Origin: Thermogemmatispora tikiterensis
GTDB taxonomy: Bacteria; Chloroflexota; Ktedonobacteria; Ktedonobacterales; Ktedonobacteraceae
Direction: 5' to 3'
Assembly: GCF_003268475.1 (NCBI RefSeq)
Contig: NZ_MCIF01000002.1
Location: 5,400,100 to 5,464,099, forward strand
Length of the DNA: 64,000 bases
Below, one piece after another: positions 43,336 to 52,599 of the stretch. How positions within the stretch are numbered: position 1 is the first letter of the stretch; every line of letters starts with the position of its first letter. The position numbers and the translations under genes were made by a program. The notes under the pieces are model-generated. The model saw nothing but the letters and a program-made list of their open reading frames with translations. It was not told the DNA's origin and ran no database searches.

Positions 43336-43653
43336 CTACCAGTCGAGGCGCTCGACAAAGACATGGATCGTCCCGCCGCAGGCGAGGCCGATCTGTTCGA
43401 AGTTCTCCTCCTCGCTGATGCCAAACTCCAGCATTTGGGGCTTGCCGTCCTTGATCACCTGCAGGGCTGTTTCAATCACTGCCGGCTCCACGCAGCCACC
43501 GCTGACGGAGCCGCTGATCTCCCCCTTCTCGCTGACGGCCAGCTTGGCCCCAGGCCGGCGGGGAGCCGAACCGGCCACCGAGACAACCGTGGCCACGGCC
43601 ACGCGCTCGCCGCGTGCCCGCCAGCGCTCAACGTCCGGCAGAATATCGCGCAT
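43336..43653 (-). CDS. Small XdhC/CoxI-domain protein
   Basis: 105 residues: a stand-alone XdhC_CoxI domain. The ATG at 43653 is chosen since GGAGG lies about nine bases upstream; a longer frame from 43686 has none. Unlike the 255-residue neighbour, it keeps the cysteines, in SGSVSGGCVEP (about 58-68) and LACGGTIHVF (about 90-99). Together the two genes may act as one split maturation factor for the form II enzyme. Confidence 0.85.
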   Translation of the reverse strand: MRDILPDVERWRARGERVAVATVVSVAGSAPRRPGAKLAVSEKGEISGSVSGGCVEPAVIETALQVIKDGKPQMLEFGISEEENFEQIGLACGGTIHVFVERLDW

Positions 43654-43761
43654 AGGGAATACCTCCGCAAAAAGGCTCGACAGCATCCAATATGGCGCCC
43701 GCGCTGCTCGTGCCGCGCTTCTCCGAGCGAGCGAACTGCTGCTGAGGGGAGTGCGTTCTGC

Positions 43762-45210
43762 TCAGGAAGTGAGGCGGTTCCAGGCTTTGACCGCCTCGCG
43801 GCGGGCCGTGGGCGTGCGCAGCGGGCGCCGATCATCAATCCGCTCAAGCAGCTTGCCCAGCTTGATCAGGCTATCGAGGTTATGGGCTGGCAGGAAGTCG
43901 TCGATATAGGGTAGAGCCGTCTTCATGCCGATCGTCAGCGGGCGATAGTCAGGCGAGCCGAGCAAAGGATTGAGCCAGATCAGGCGATGGCAGCTGTGCT
44001 GCAGGCGGTCCATCTCGGCGCGCAGCAAGTTAGCATCGCCGCGGTCCCAGCCGTCGCTAATGATCAGCACCACCGCGCCGCGACCCAGAACACGCCTGGC
44101 CCACTGCTGGTTGAAAGTATGCAGTGCCTCGCCGATGCGTGTACCGCCCGACCAGTCCTGGACCGTACGCGAGACCTCGCGTACGGCGTCATCGACGTCA
44201 CGCCGCTTCAGCTGACGTGTGATGCGCGTCAGGCGCGTGCCGAAGACGAAGGCTTCGACGTTCAGCAGCCCATTTGAGATCGTGTGGATGAAGTGCAGCA
44301 GCAAGCGTGAGTAGAGGCTCATTGAGCCACTGACGTCGCAGATAATCACCAGAGGGCGCGGCTTCTGCTTGTTCTCGCGCCAGGTCAGCTCCAGCAGCTC
44401 CGCCCCGTACTTCAGATTGCGTCGCACAATGCGGCGCATATCGGGATAATCGCCCTTGCGCACTGGGCGCTTGCGACGCGTCGGGCGCAGGCCCAGGTTC
44501 CAGCGCATCTCGGCCATCAGGCGCTTGGCCTCCTGAACCTCCTCCCAGGTGAACGATTCGAAATCCTTCTTACGCAGCAGCTCCAGGGCGCTGTAGGCCG
44601 TACCCTGGGGAGGGGCCTGCTCATCCTCATGCTCGCCGGCCTCCTCGTCCGACAGGCGCCTCCGCTCGCTCTCCCGCTCGCCTACGCGCAGCTCGCGCTG
44701 CTGATTGTCGGCGTTCAGATGCTCGGCCAGCCGCTTCCGCTCCGAGGGCGGCAGGCGGATCTGGCGGTCATCGCGCCGGGTCGAACCGGGGTCGGGCGGG
44801 CGATTCTGGCGATCGCGGGTCAGCCAGTAGTAATTGAATAGCTGATCGAAGAGCAGCTCCTGCTCGCGCCGATTCAGGAGCGAGCATTTCAGAGTATAGT
44901 AGAAATCGCCTGGATTCGTAATATCGATTTCATCGAGCGTCTCAGCCAGATCGAGTAGTTGCTGCGGGCCGACCTCGATCCCCGACTCCCAGAGTAGGTG
45001 GCCGAACTCGGTCAGGCGGTAGAGCAAGCGCTCGCCGCGTTCCAGCTCGCGGGGGGAGAGTGGGGACGTCAGGGCAGCCGCAGCGCTGGAGGCAGCTACG
45101 GGCTGGCGGAGGCCGTCCTGCCCAGGTTCGATCGAGAAGGGAGACTGACCCATCCTTTCCCAGGCGAAGGGCAAGGGATCGTCAAGGCGCTCGAAGTTGT
45201 GGGCATCCAT
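43762..45210 (-). CDS. coxE: VWA-domain protein CoxE
   Basis: 482 residues; the ATG at 45210 is used, a GTG at 45216 is possible. It has the CoxE layout: an N-terminal segment, a charged, Arg-rich middle (residues 130-230), and a C-terminal von Willebrand A domain with the metal-binding DVSGS (about 288-292) and DGWDRGD later. It works with the MoxR-type ATPase CoxD in maturing the molybdenum site. It follows coxD by about 12 bases. Confidence 0.9.
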   Translation of the reverse strand: MDAHNFERLDDPLPFAWERMGQSPFSIEPGQDGLRQPVAASSAAAALTSPLSPRELERGERLLYRLTEFGHLLWESGIEVGPQQLLDLAETLDEIDITNPGDFYYTLKCSLLNRREQELLFDQLFNYYWLTRDRQNRPPDPGSTRRDDRQIRLPPSERKRLAEHLNADNQQRELRVGERESERRRLSDEEAGEHEDEQAPPQGTAYSALELLRKKDFESFTWEEVQEAKRLMAEMRWNLGLRPTRRKRPVRKGDYPDMRRIVRRNLKYGAELLELTWRENKQKPRPLVIICDVSGSMSLYSRLLLHFIHTISNGLLNVEAFVFGTRLTRITRQLKRRDVDDAVREVSRTVQDWSGGTRIGEALHTFNQQWARRVLGRGAVVLIISDGWDRGDANLLRAEMDRLQHSCHRLIWLNPLLGSPDYRPLTIGMKTALPYIDDFLPAHNLDSLIKLGKLLERIDDRRPLRTPTARREAVKAWNRLTS

Positions 45211-45222
45211 AGGCACCTGCGA

Positions 45223-46149
45223 TCACGAGCTGACGCTGCGCGCCTTCTCAATCAGCTTGCCGAGGTTATTGCTCCCACCCACCTTGAGCACATCGTCCTG
45301 ATACTTCAGCAGAGCGCCGAGCGTATCACGCACCGTTCCCTCGAGCAGTTCCAGCTGATTGAGCGCCAGCAACGAAGCGATCCAATCTAGCGTTTCAGCG
45401 ACGCCGGGGGCCTTAAACAGATCGAGCGCGCGCAGTTCGCGCACGAAGGCGCAGACCTGCTTTGCCAGGCGCTCGGGTGCCTCCGGCATGCGCGTTAGCA
45501 CAATCGAATATTCCTTCTCCAGCGTTGGATAGTCGATCCAATAGTAGAGACACCGCCGCCGCAGCGCGTCGTGAATCTCACGCGTGCGGTTCGAAGTGAT
45601 CACCACAATCGGCGGCTCTTTGGCCGCGATCGTACCGATCTCCGGAATAGTGATCTGGAAATCCGAGAGCAGCTCCAACAAGTAGGCTTCAAACTCCTCA
45701 TCGCTGCGGTCCAGCTCGTCGATGAGGAGGACCGGGGCCTTGGCGTTGGCGGGATCGATCGCCTGGAGCAGGGGGCGCTTAATCAAGAAGTCGGGGCCGA
45801 AGATCTCCTTCAGCTCCTCCTGGCGTGTGGTCCCACTGGCCTCCATCAGGCGGATGTAGAGCATCTGGCGCGTATAGTTCCACTCATAGACCGCTGTGCT
45901 GATATCGATCCCTTCATAGCACTGCAGGCGGATCAGGCGCGTCTCCAGCAGATCGGCCAGGACTTTGGCCACCTCGGTTTTGCCGACGCCCGGCTCGCCT
46001 TCGAGCAGCAGCGGCTTGCGGCGTTTGAGGGCCAGGAACACCGCTGTCGCCAGACTGCGATCAGCAACATAGCGTCGGGCAAACATTGCCCGTTGCACAT
46101 CCTCGATCGACGAAAAGGGAAGAGCCAGTGACTGCTGTTCCTGGTTCAA
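45223..46149 (-). CDS. coxD: MoxR-type AAA+ ATPase CoxD
   Basis: 308 residues from a TTG start at 46149 with GGGAGG six bases upstream. Walker A GEPGVGKT is at 51-58, Walker B LLIDELDR near 120-127, and the sensor 1 asparagine in ITSNRT. Family members, with CoxE, drive assembly of the CO-dehydrogenase molybdenum-copper or molybdenum-oxo centre. First gene of the four-gene minus-strand operon. Promoter and inverted repeat at 46355-46393. Confidence 0.92.
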   Translation of the reverse strand: MNQEQQSLALPFSSIEDVQRAMFARRYVADRSLATAVFLALKRRKPLLLEGEPGVGKTEVAKVLADLLETRLIRLQCYEGIDISTAVYEWNYTRQMLYIRLMEASGTTRQEELKEIFGPDFLIKRPLLQAIDPANAKAPVLLIDELDRSDEEFEAYLLELLSDFQITIPEIGTIAAKEPPIVVITSNRTREIHDALRRRCLYYWIDYPTLEKEYSIVLTRMPEAPERLAKQVCAFVRELRALDLFKAPGVAETLDWIASLLALNQLELLEGTVRDTLGALLKYQDDVLKVGGSNNLGKLIEKARSVSS

Positions 46150-46354
46150 CGAGAGCCTCCCATAAGCAAACGATCAGCCTCTGATGCCGCCTATGGAGCC
46201 GTGCAGACAGGCAGGCGCGCGGCGTGACCGACGGGCGGGCAACTGATCAGAGGGCACCGCTGTTCACCGGCCTGGCATAGGCTAACGCAGCATGGCGAAC
46301 AGTACATAGCGAACGGTATGCCAGTGAACAGGCAGGCGCCGGGTCGCTGTTGCG

Positions 46355-46393
46355 GTACATTTTATTGTACGTTGCGAGGGGAGGCAGCGTCAA
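46355..46393 (-). promoter_or_regulatory. coxD promoter with overlapping inverted repeat
   Basis: Minus strand: TTGACG at 46393-46388, 18 bases, TACAAT at 46369-46364. The inverted repeat GTACA-TTTTAT-TGTAC (46355-46370) covers the -10 and the likely start point, an arrangement typical of a repressor site. The leader to coxD is about 208 bases. Confidence 0.6.
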
Positions 46394-46695
46394 GGAAGAG
46401 CCTTGGCAGCAAGCTGGTCAGCCAAAGCCAGCTTGCTGAGAAGCGTGGCAAGACCCTTGCTTCGTCGCAAGAGTTAGGAGGGCGATGCCAAAGGAGTATA
46501 GCTGAAGTCCGCAAGCGTGGCGCTGACCTCATGCTTTGAGTCAGGTGTCCCATTGTAGACCAGCAAAGCCAGCGAGTCGGTGCGCTGATACAGGCTGTCG
46601 AAGATCGTTGTGGTAAGTGAGGAAGAAGTGGGAAGAGCAGTATCGTTCCTCCGGGTGTCCTCCAGCGGCTTTTGGTTCCTCCTCTCAGCCACATC

Positions 46696-46704
46696 TGCTA
46701 TAAT
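46696..46704 (+). promoter_or_regulatory. Extended -10 of the zinc-ribbon gene
   Basis: TGC-TATAAT, 77 bases before the ATG at 46781. Confidence 0.55.
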
Positions 46705-46780
46705 GGGGCTGATCGAAGGCGAAAAATTCGTCGATTCCCGGCGTTCCCCGGGCAAAAGCACCCACGGAGGAGATGATAGG

Positions 46781-47302
46781 ATGTTCTGCTCTCAATGTGG
46801 CACAGCTGCTGCAGCTGGGACCCGTTTCTGCACCTGGTGCGGTGCGCCGCTGGAACAGGCCAGCGCCGAGATACTGGAGATAGAGAGGACGCCGCCAGCT
46901 CCAGGCCCGGCGCTAGCTGAACGGCGGGTGAAAGGCCGTAGGCCGCAGCCGCGCCGGGGAAGCCGATGGCAAGATCCCTATCGCGAGCGCATTCAGCAGC
47001 TGCGTCTCCAGCTGCATGCGCTGAAGCTTGATCTGAGGCAGTTGAGCGCCTACCTTGCCAATGTGCGCACACAGTACTACATGAGCGCTGCCTTTGTGCC
47101 TCGGGGTCTGCTACGCTGGGGATATAAGGCTATCGAAGATTTCCGTTTAATGCAGCCGCAGCAGCAAAAACAGATCCTTCAGCAGAAGATCTTTGAGCTT
47201 GAGCGTGAGCTGCTCCAATTGCAGCAGGAGCAGGCTGCCTGGCGGGCCAGTCAGGCCGACAGGTGGGAGAGGGAAGAAGAAAGTGGAAGCAGCTTCCAGT
47301 GA
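46781..47302 (+). CDS. Zinc-ribbon protein with coiled-coil tail
   Basis: 173 residues. GGAGGAG lies eight bases before the ATG. The N-terminus is a zinc ribbon: CSQC (3-6) and CTWC (about 17-20). A basic Pro-rich part (35-65) is followed by long helices (about 70-170) with QQQKQILQQKIFELERELLQLQQEQ, probably a coiled coil. No enzyme or membrane domain. It may be an adaptor or scaffold; function unknown. Confidence 0.75.
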   Translation: MFCSQCGTAAAAGTRFCTWCGAPLEQASAEILEIERTPPAPGPALAERRVKGRRPQPRRGSRWQDPYRERIQQLRLQLHALKLDLRQLSAYLANVRTQYYMSAAFVPRGLLRWGYKAIEDFRLMQPQQQKQILQQKIFELERELLQLQQEQAAWRASQADRWEREEESGSSFQ

Positions 47303-47416
47303 GAAGCCGCTGAGAAGCCGCTGAAGGTAGCCGGAAGGCAGAGCCATTCTTTCCTTCCGTTTCGGCTCAGACACGAGCCTGCTGGCCTTGCCGAGCTGCG
47401 CTAGAAAGGTGTGTTG

Positions 47417-49315
47417 ATGACAGAGCAGACCTCACCTTTTGAGAAAGAACCGCGTGAGATAGACGGGCTCCAGCCGGGCTATGGTGATACCCCCTACTAT
47501 GAGTACTCGCCTCCCGGTCTGCGTTATCAGGAGCGCAACGACATTATCTATCCGCTCCCCTCGGAAAGGCTGGCTGCTCCTGCTGCGCCGCCTGCGGGAC
47601 CTGGAGGAGCCAACGGGTCGAACGAGTCTCTCATGACTGAGAGCAGGGCACTGCCCAGGCTGCCGTCCTTGGGTCCTGGGCTAGAGGGGCCGCCCGTCAT
47701 ACCGGGTCAATCGCCGATTCTTCCGCCGACGGCGCCGCGCACACCTGGTCCCTGGCGCTTCATCATTGCTATCCTCCTGATTGGCCTTATCCTCTTTGCT
47801 GGTGGGATAGCGACCTATCTCGCCCTTGCTGCTCGTGGGGGCAGCAGCTCGACTAGCTCACAGCCAACGGCGAAAGCGAGCGTCGTCGTCACCCCAGGCG
47901 CCGCAACCAGCAGCTTCCACACGGGACCCTGTCCTTTTCAACCGGGCAGGGGCATCGTTCAGGGGCGCGATCTGACCTGTGGAGTCTTGACTGTGCCTGA
48001 AGACCGCAGTCAGCCGCAGGGCAACACCGTTCACCTGGCGGTAGCGATCTTCAAAGCCGGCACTGCTCAGACTGATGCCGCTCCCTTCCTCTATCTCTCT
48101 GGTGGACCGGGCGGGGCCACCCTCAGCGAGCTAGGTCCCTACATCAGCCAGGCCAACCTTCAAGCTGTGACGCTAGGACACACCTTCATCCTCTTTGACC
48201 AGCGGGGCACGGGCTACTCCACGCCCTCGCTCTATTGCGGAGAAATCGACCGCTTCACCCAGGCCACCAAGGATGAGAACCTTAGCCGTCAGGCCAATGA
48301 TGCTCAGTATCTGCAAGCCATGCGCTCCTGCCACGATCGGCTCACTGCCGAAGGCATTCACCTGAGCGCCTACACCACCATCGCCGACGCCCAGGACGTC
48401 CACGATTTAATCCATGCCCTCGGCTATCGGCAGGTCGATCTCTACGGCGTCTCCTATGGCACGCGGCTGGCTCTCACTGTCATGCGTCTCTTCCCTCAGG
48501 ACCTGCGCAGCGTCATCCTTGATTCAACCGTTCCCACTCAGAGCAACCTTTTCACCTCTTTTCCGGCTGCGATGCAGCATGCTTTTGACACCCTCTTCAA
48601 TGGCTGTCGGACAGATGCCCTCTGCAACGAGAGCTATCCCAACCTGGAGGCCACCTTTTATCGTCTGGTTGATCGCCTCAACGCCCACCCGGTGACCTTC
48701 AACGATCTCCAGTACGGTCCTGTGCTGCTGACGGGTGATGGCCTGGTCCAGTGGGTCTTCACCTCTCTCTATGTGACCAGTTTTATCCCCGACCTGCCGC
48801 GGGCCATCAGTGAGATTGATCATGGGCAGTATACTCTGATCTCCGAGACCTATGGGCAGCTGCTGCTGGCCAATGACGTTAGCTATGGCATGTACTACTC
48901 TGTCGAATGCGGCGAGGACATGCGCTACACCTCACTTCAGGCGCTGGACAAGACCATCCTGGTCCTGCGACCTGAGCTGCGGGCCGGTATGCAGGATAGT
49001 CTGGAGTCCGACTATCGCGTCTGCCAGCTCTGGAATGTTCCGCCAGTGCCGCCCGAGCAAAAGCAGCCGGTCAAGAGCGATCTGCCGACGCTGATTCTCT
49101 CGGGCGAATATGATCCAATCACACCAACCAGCAATGCCATGATGGCCCAAAAAACCTTGAGCCATAGCTACCTCTTTGTCTTTCCGGGCACGGGTCACGG
49201 CGTCTTCCTGACCAGCTCTTGCGCCAACCTGATCATGGGGGAATTTCTCGACAACCCGCAGATTCAGCCGGCCAGTTCCTGCATCTCCAGCATGGGCGAA
49301 CCAAACTTTACCTGA
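47417..49315 (+). CDS. Membrane-anchored alpha/beta hydrolase (TAP-like, S33 peptidase family)
   Basis: 632 residues from the ATG at 47417 (AAAGG seven bases upstream). Cytoplasmic residues 1-110 are Pro-rich and disordered. One membrane helix follows (about 112-138, FIIAILLIGLILFAGGIATYL). The outer part is a tripeptidyl-aminopeptidase-like hydrolase: SGGPGG, DQRGTGYSTP, nucleophile in GVSYGTR, acid in SGEYDPITP and histidine in GTGHGVFL near the C-terminus. It would cleave N-terminal residues from peptides outside the cell. Exact specificity unknown. Confidence 0.88.
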   Translation: MTEQTSPFEKEPREIDGLQPGYGDTPYYEYSPPGLRYQERNDIIYPLPSERLAAPAAPPAGPGGANGSNESLMTESRALPRLPSLGPGLEGPPVIPGQSPILPPTAPRTPGPWRFIIAILLIGLILFAGGIATYLALAARGGSSSTSSQPTAKASVVVTPGAATSSFHTGPCPFQPGRGIVQGRDLTCGVLTVPEDRSQPQGNTVHLAVAIFKAGTAQTDAAPFLYLSGGPGGATLSELGPYISQANLQAVTLGHTFILFDQRGTGYSTPSLYCGEIDRFTQATKDENLSRQANDAQYLQAMRSCHDRLTAEGIHLSAYTTIADAQDVHDLIHALGYRQVDLYGVSYGTRLALTVMRLFPQDLRSVILDSTVPTQSNLFTSFPAAMQHAFDTLFNGCRTDALCNESYPNLEATFYRLVDRLNAHPVTFNDLQYGPVLLTGDGLVQWVFTSLYVTSFIPDLPRAISEIDHGQYTLISETYGQLLLANDVSYGMYYSVECGEDMRYTSLQALDKTILVLRPELRAGMQDSLESDYRVCQLWNVPPVPPEQKQPVKSDLPTLILSGEYDPITPTSNAMMAQKTLSHSYLFVFPGTGHGVFLTSSCANLIMGEFLDNPQIQPASSCISSMGEPNFT

Positions 49316-49535
49316 AGATCGATGGAGCGAACCCATCATCTCAGATCCGAAGGAGGCGCGAGGCACGCGTCAGCAGCCTTGAAAGAGCCAGCGCGCGCCC
49401 CACGTCTCCCCTGTGGCTAGCCGAGAGGGCCTTCTGACTGCTCATGGTCCCAGGCGGGGCCGCAGCCGGCTCCGCTCAGGCAGGTGGGCGGCTGGGATCG
49501 TACTCAGCGAGCAGGCCGCGGCCTGGGTGGGCATC

Positions 49536-50612
49536 TCAAGCCGTCACAAACGAGCGTCCGATGGCCTGAGCCACTGCCTCTGCACGCGGCATCAGTTCGG
49601 CAAACTGCTCGGTCGTCAGCGACTGTGCGCCATCCTTGAGTGCGACCTCGGGATTGGGGTGAACTTCGATCAAGAGGCCATCGCAGCCGGCGGCCACCGC
49701 CGCCAGCGTCATCGGCGCTACCAGGTCGCGCCGGCCTGTCCCCTGGCTTGGATCGGCCACGATCGGTAAATGCGAGAGCTGTTTCACCAGGGGAATAGCG
49801 CTCAGATCCATCGTATTGCGTGTACTCTTCTCAAAAGTGCGGATACCTCGCTCGCAGAGAATCACCGCACGGTTGCCCTGAGAAAGAATATATTCAGCTG
49901 CCAGGAGCCATTCCTCAATGGTCGCCGCCATGCCCCGCTTCAGGAGCACCGGCTTCTGAACGCGTCCGACCTCATCGAGGAGCATATAGTTCTGCATATT
50001 GCGCGTGCCGATCTGCAGAATATCGGCATACTCGCAGACCAGCGGCACGTCGGCGGGGGTCATGACCTCGGTCACCACCGCCATGCCAAACTCGCGCGAG
50101 GCCTTGGCCAGAAGTTTGAGGCCCTCCTCGCCCAGGCCGCGGAAGCCATAGGGGGAAGTCGAGGGTTTAAAGGCCCCGCCACGCAAGATCACCGCGCCAG
50201 CCTTGCGCACAGCCTCAGCGGTCGTCATTAGCTGCTTCTCATTCTCTACTGTGCAGGGGCCGGCCATCATTACCACGGCGGGGCCACCGATATGCACCGT
50301 GCCACCTGCTACACAGGCGACCGGCACCTCGACCACCGTATCATCAGGATGGAATTCGCGGCTCGCCAGCTTATAGGGCTTCGAGACGCGGAAAACCCCT
50401 TCTACCTCGGGGAAGGCCTCCAGGGCCTCGCCCAGGGCCGGGGTGATCATTCCCTTGCCGGGAGGGTTCTGCACATTGACCGAGCCGATCACGCCGATCA
50501 CTGTGCGTTCCACTCCGCGCGAGAGATGGCCGGTGAACCCCTCCTGCTCCAGGAAGCGCAGGACGTGCTCAATAGCTGCTTCACTACAGTTAGGCTTCAT
50601 TACAACGATCAT
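49536..50612 (-). CDS. aroF: DAHP synthase, type I-beta with ferredoxin-like N-domain
   Basis: 358 residues. Condenses phosphoenolpyruvate and erythrose-4-phosphate, the first step to chorismate. The ATG at 50612 is chosen because AAGGAG lies 10 bases upstream; the ATG at 50630 has a weak site. An N-terminal regulatory ferredoxin-like domain (1-70, MIVVMKPNCSEAAIEHVLRFL) precedes the barrel with GPCTVEN, RGGAFKPSTSPYGFRG, KRGMAAT and LPIVADPSQGTGRR. Such proteins often pair with chorismate mutase for feedback; an aroH gene lies next to it. Confidence 0.95.
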   Translation of the reverse strand: MIVVMKPNCSEAAIEHVLRFLEQEGFTGHLSRGVERTVIGVIGSVNVQNPPGKGMITPALGEALEAFPEVEGVFRVSKPYKLASREFHPDDTVVEVPVACVAGGTVHIGGPAVVMMAGPCTVENEKQLMTTAEAVRKAGAVILRGGAFKPSTSPYGFRGLGEEGLKLLAKASREFGMAVVTEVMTPADVPLVCEYADILQIGTRNMQNYMLLDEVGRVQKPVLLKRGMAATIEEWLLAAEYILSQGNRAVILCERGIRTFEKSTRNTMDLSAIPLVKQLSHLPIVADPSQGTGRRDLVAPMTLAAVAAGCDGLLIEVHPNPEVALKDGAQSLTTEQFAELMPRAEAVAQAIGRSFVTA

Positions 50613-51176
50613 GACTCGTGGCTCCTTCATTCTTTCGGCAGACGTATGCAGGCTTCGAAATCTGGCTTGAAGCGCGTGCCCACCCACTTGCGGTCTGGCG
50701 GAGAAGAAAAGTAACGCTCCGCACCCATGCATTGACCGTTTGGCCTGGCTTATCCTGGCCGCGAACCGGGCTAACCCTGGTCACTGGCTGGGCCGCGCTT
50801 TCTCATGCTCAATCAGCGGTCAACTCAGTGTGTTTACTCTGCTCTATTGAAGCCTGGCCTGCTCCACCGACTAGCTAGCTCGTGAGTTGGTTGAGTTGGT
50901 CGGCTGGATTGGCTGGTGGCTGGTTGCTAGGGCGCGCAGCCTCCCAGCAAGAGGAACTGCCCTGGCCACGCAGCGATCCCCTTCCTCCATCGCGACGCCT
51001 TCGTCGTCATGATCGAAACCGGTGAGGAAAGAGCGCAAGGCAGAAATGGGAAGGACGAACGAACCAGCGCGCGGGACAGATAGGGCCGGCTGTCTCTCCT
51101 CGCCTGCGCACAACAGGCACTAGAGAGAGCAGCGAAGCCCAGCCCTGGCTGGCGCTGCCCTGCTAACGATGCCTGC
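50613..51176 (-). other. 564-base gap between aroH and aroF
   Basis: No gene is supported. The plus strand is G/T-rich near 50880-50935, with TTGG repeats. A separate promoter for aroF could lie here: a minus-strand TTGACC is at about 50822-50817, but a clear -10 is lacking. Confidence 0.35.
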
Positions 51177-51554
51177 TCAGGAGCGCTCGACGCTGAACTC
51201 TGGGCGCAGCTGCACCGCACCGCGTAGATAAACATGGCGCAGCTCTGCGGGACTACGCTCGGTATTGACATGCAGCAGGATGCGAATGCACTTGCGCAGG
51301 CTGCCCGGCACCGGAATCTCCCGCACGCACAGGAGAGCCACCTCGGTCCAACCGAGTTCACGTGCGGCCTGAGCCGGGTAGGCGGCATCCAGATCATCGG
51401 TCACGCTGAAAATAACGCTGGCGACATCCTCACTCTGGATCTGATTCAGCTCCACCATTAATTGGAGCAGCTCGGCGGTGGCGGCCAGAATCTCCCGACG
51501 ATCATTGCGTTCGACCGTCGTCGCGCCCCGGATGCCTCGACAGTACACGCCCAT
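51177..51554 (-). CDS. aroH: Chorismate mutase, AroH type
   Basis: 125 residues. The ATG at 51554 starts MGVYCRGIRGATTVERND, the usual AroH N-terminus; AAAGGG is close upstream. The longer frame to 51719 is not conserved in the family. Active-site residues are seen: R6/R9 at the start, E near 70-80 in the SVTDDLDAAYPA region, C and R in LLCVREIPV, and VYLRGAV near the end. It turns chorismate into prephenate, a trimeric barrel. It lies between trpA and aroF on one strand. Confidence 0.92.
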   Translation of the reverse strand: MGVYCRGIRGATTVERNDRREILAATAELLQLMVELNQIQSEDVASVIFSVTDDLDAAYPAQAARELGWTEVALLCVREIPVPGSLRKCIRILLHVNTERSPAELRHVYLRGAVQLRPEFSVERS

Positions 51555-51697
51555 CACCCTTTCGTGGCAAGAATGGCGACGACCTGCTACTACTCTCGCG
51601 CTCTGCGCTGAGGGGCGAGCAGGCACGCCTTCTATTGTAAAGGGTAGCCGCAAGCACTGTGAAGCGCTCCGCTGCGGGCGATGGACGCCCTCAGTCG

Positions 51698-52576
51698 TCA
51701 GGGCTGACGAACAGTGCATGCACGCAGGCTGCGAATATAGTCGCGGACCGCCGCCCTCTGTGCTTCTCCATCGGCGGCATGGCGCTCCAGGAGATGCACC
51801 AGGGCGCTGCCAACGACCGCCCCGTCGGCATAGCGAGCGATTTCCGCCACGTGCTCCGGGCGCGAGACGCCAAAACCGACCGCTAAGGGCAGGTCATAAG
51901 GGGCGCTCTGCCTCCGCACGCGGGCGATAAAGCTCTGCAGGTGCGGCGGCAGCCTATCGCGCGCACCGGTCACCCCGCTGAGGGAGACGCAGTAAATGAA
52001 ACCCCGCGGCTCCTGGGCGGCTACGCGCACGATGGAGGCGATGCGCTCGTCCGGCGTCGTCGGCGGCACGAGGAAAATCAGCGCCAGCCCCTGCTCGTGA
52101 GCGGCCTCCAAGAGCGGCCCGGCCTCCTCTGGTGGCAGATCAGGAATGATTAGCCCACAGGCCCCCGCAGCAGCTGCCTCACGGCAGAAGCGCTGCACGC
52201 CATAGGCCAACACAGGGTTATAATAGCCCATGAGGATCAGCGGGACACTGCTGTGGGCCGCTACCTGACGCGCAATAGACAGGCAGGCGGTGATATTGAT
52301 GCCGTGCTCTAGCGCCTGATGGCTGGCGTGTTGGATAGTTGCCCCATCGGCCAGGGGATCGCTGAAGGGCAGACCCAGCTCGATCAGGTCGGCCCCGCCC
52401 TCGATGGCCGCCAGTATCGCCGCCAGACTCTGCTCCACAGAGGGGAAGCCGCACATCAGGTAAGGGATCAGCACACAGCGTCCCTCGCGGCTGGCCTGGG
52501 CAAAAGCATGCCCAATGCGCTGCGCCGGCGCTGCCTCGTGGTGCTCGATGGTCTTGGATTGCTTGTGTTGCTGCAT
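51698..52576 (-). CDS. trpA: Tryptophan synthase alpha chain
   Basis: 292 residues. Splits indole-3-glycerol phosphate to indole. Catalytic E66 (DLIELGLPF) and D77 (SDPLADG) are in place, with PTTPDERI and GVSRPEHV further on. It starts 23 bases after the trpB stop; the ribosome-binding site is weak, suggesting translational coupling. ATG at 52576. Confidence 0.96.
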   Translation of the reverse strand: MQQHKQSKTIEHHEAAPAQRIGHAFAQASREGRCVLIPYLMCGFPSVEQSLAAILAAIEGGADLIELGLPFSDPLADGATIQHASHQALEHGINITACLSIARQVAAHSSVPLILMGYYNPVLAYGVQRFCREAAAAGACGLIIPDLPPEEAGPLLEAAHEQGLALIFLVPPTTPDERIASIVRVAAQEPRGFIYCVSLSGVTGARDRLPPHLQSFIARVRRQSAPYDLPLAVGFGVSRPEHVAEIARYADGAVVGSALVHLLERHAADGEAQRAAVRDYIRSLRACTVRQP

Positions 52577-52599
52577 CGTTTTGCTCTACACAAGAAAAA

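Larger units (their letters stand above)
46150..46780. other. Divergent control region of coxD and the zinc-ribbon gene
   Basis: Contains the coxD promoter/dyad (46355-46393) and the zinc-ribbon promoter (46696-46704). Frames here are poor in support. Confidence 0.5.
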
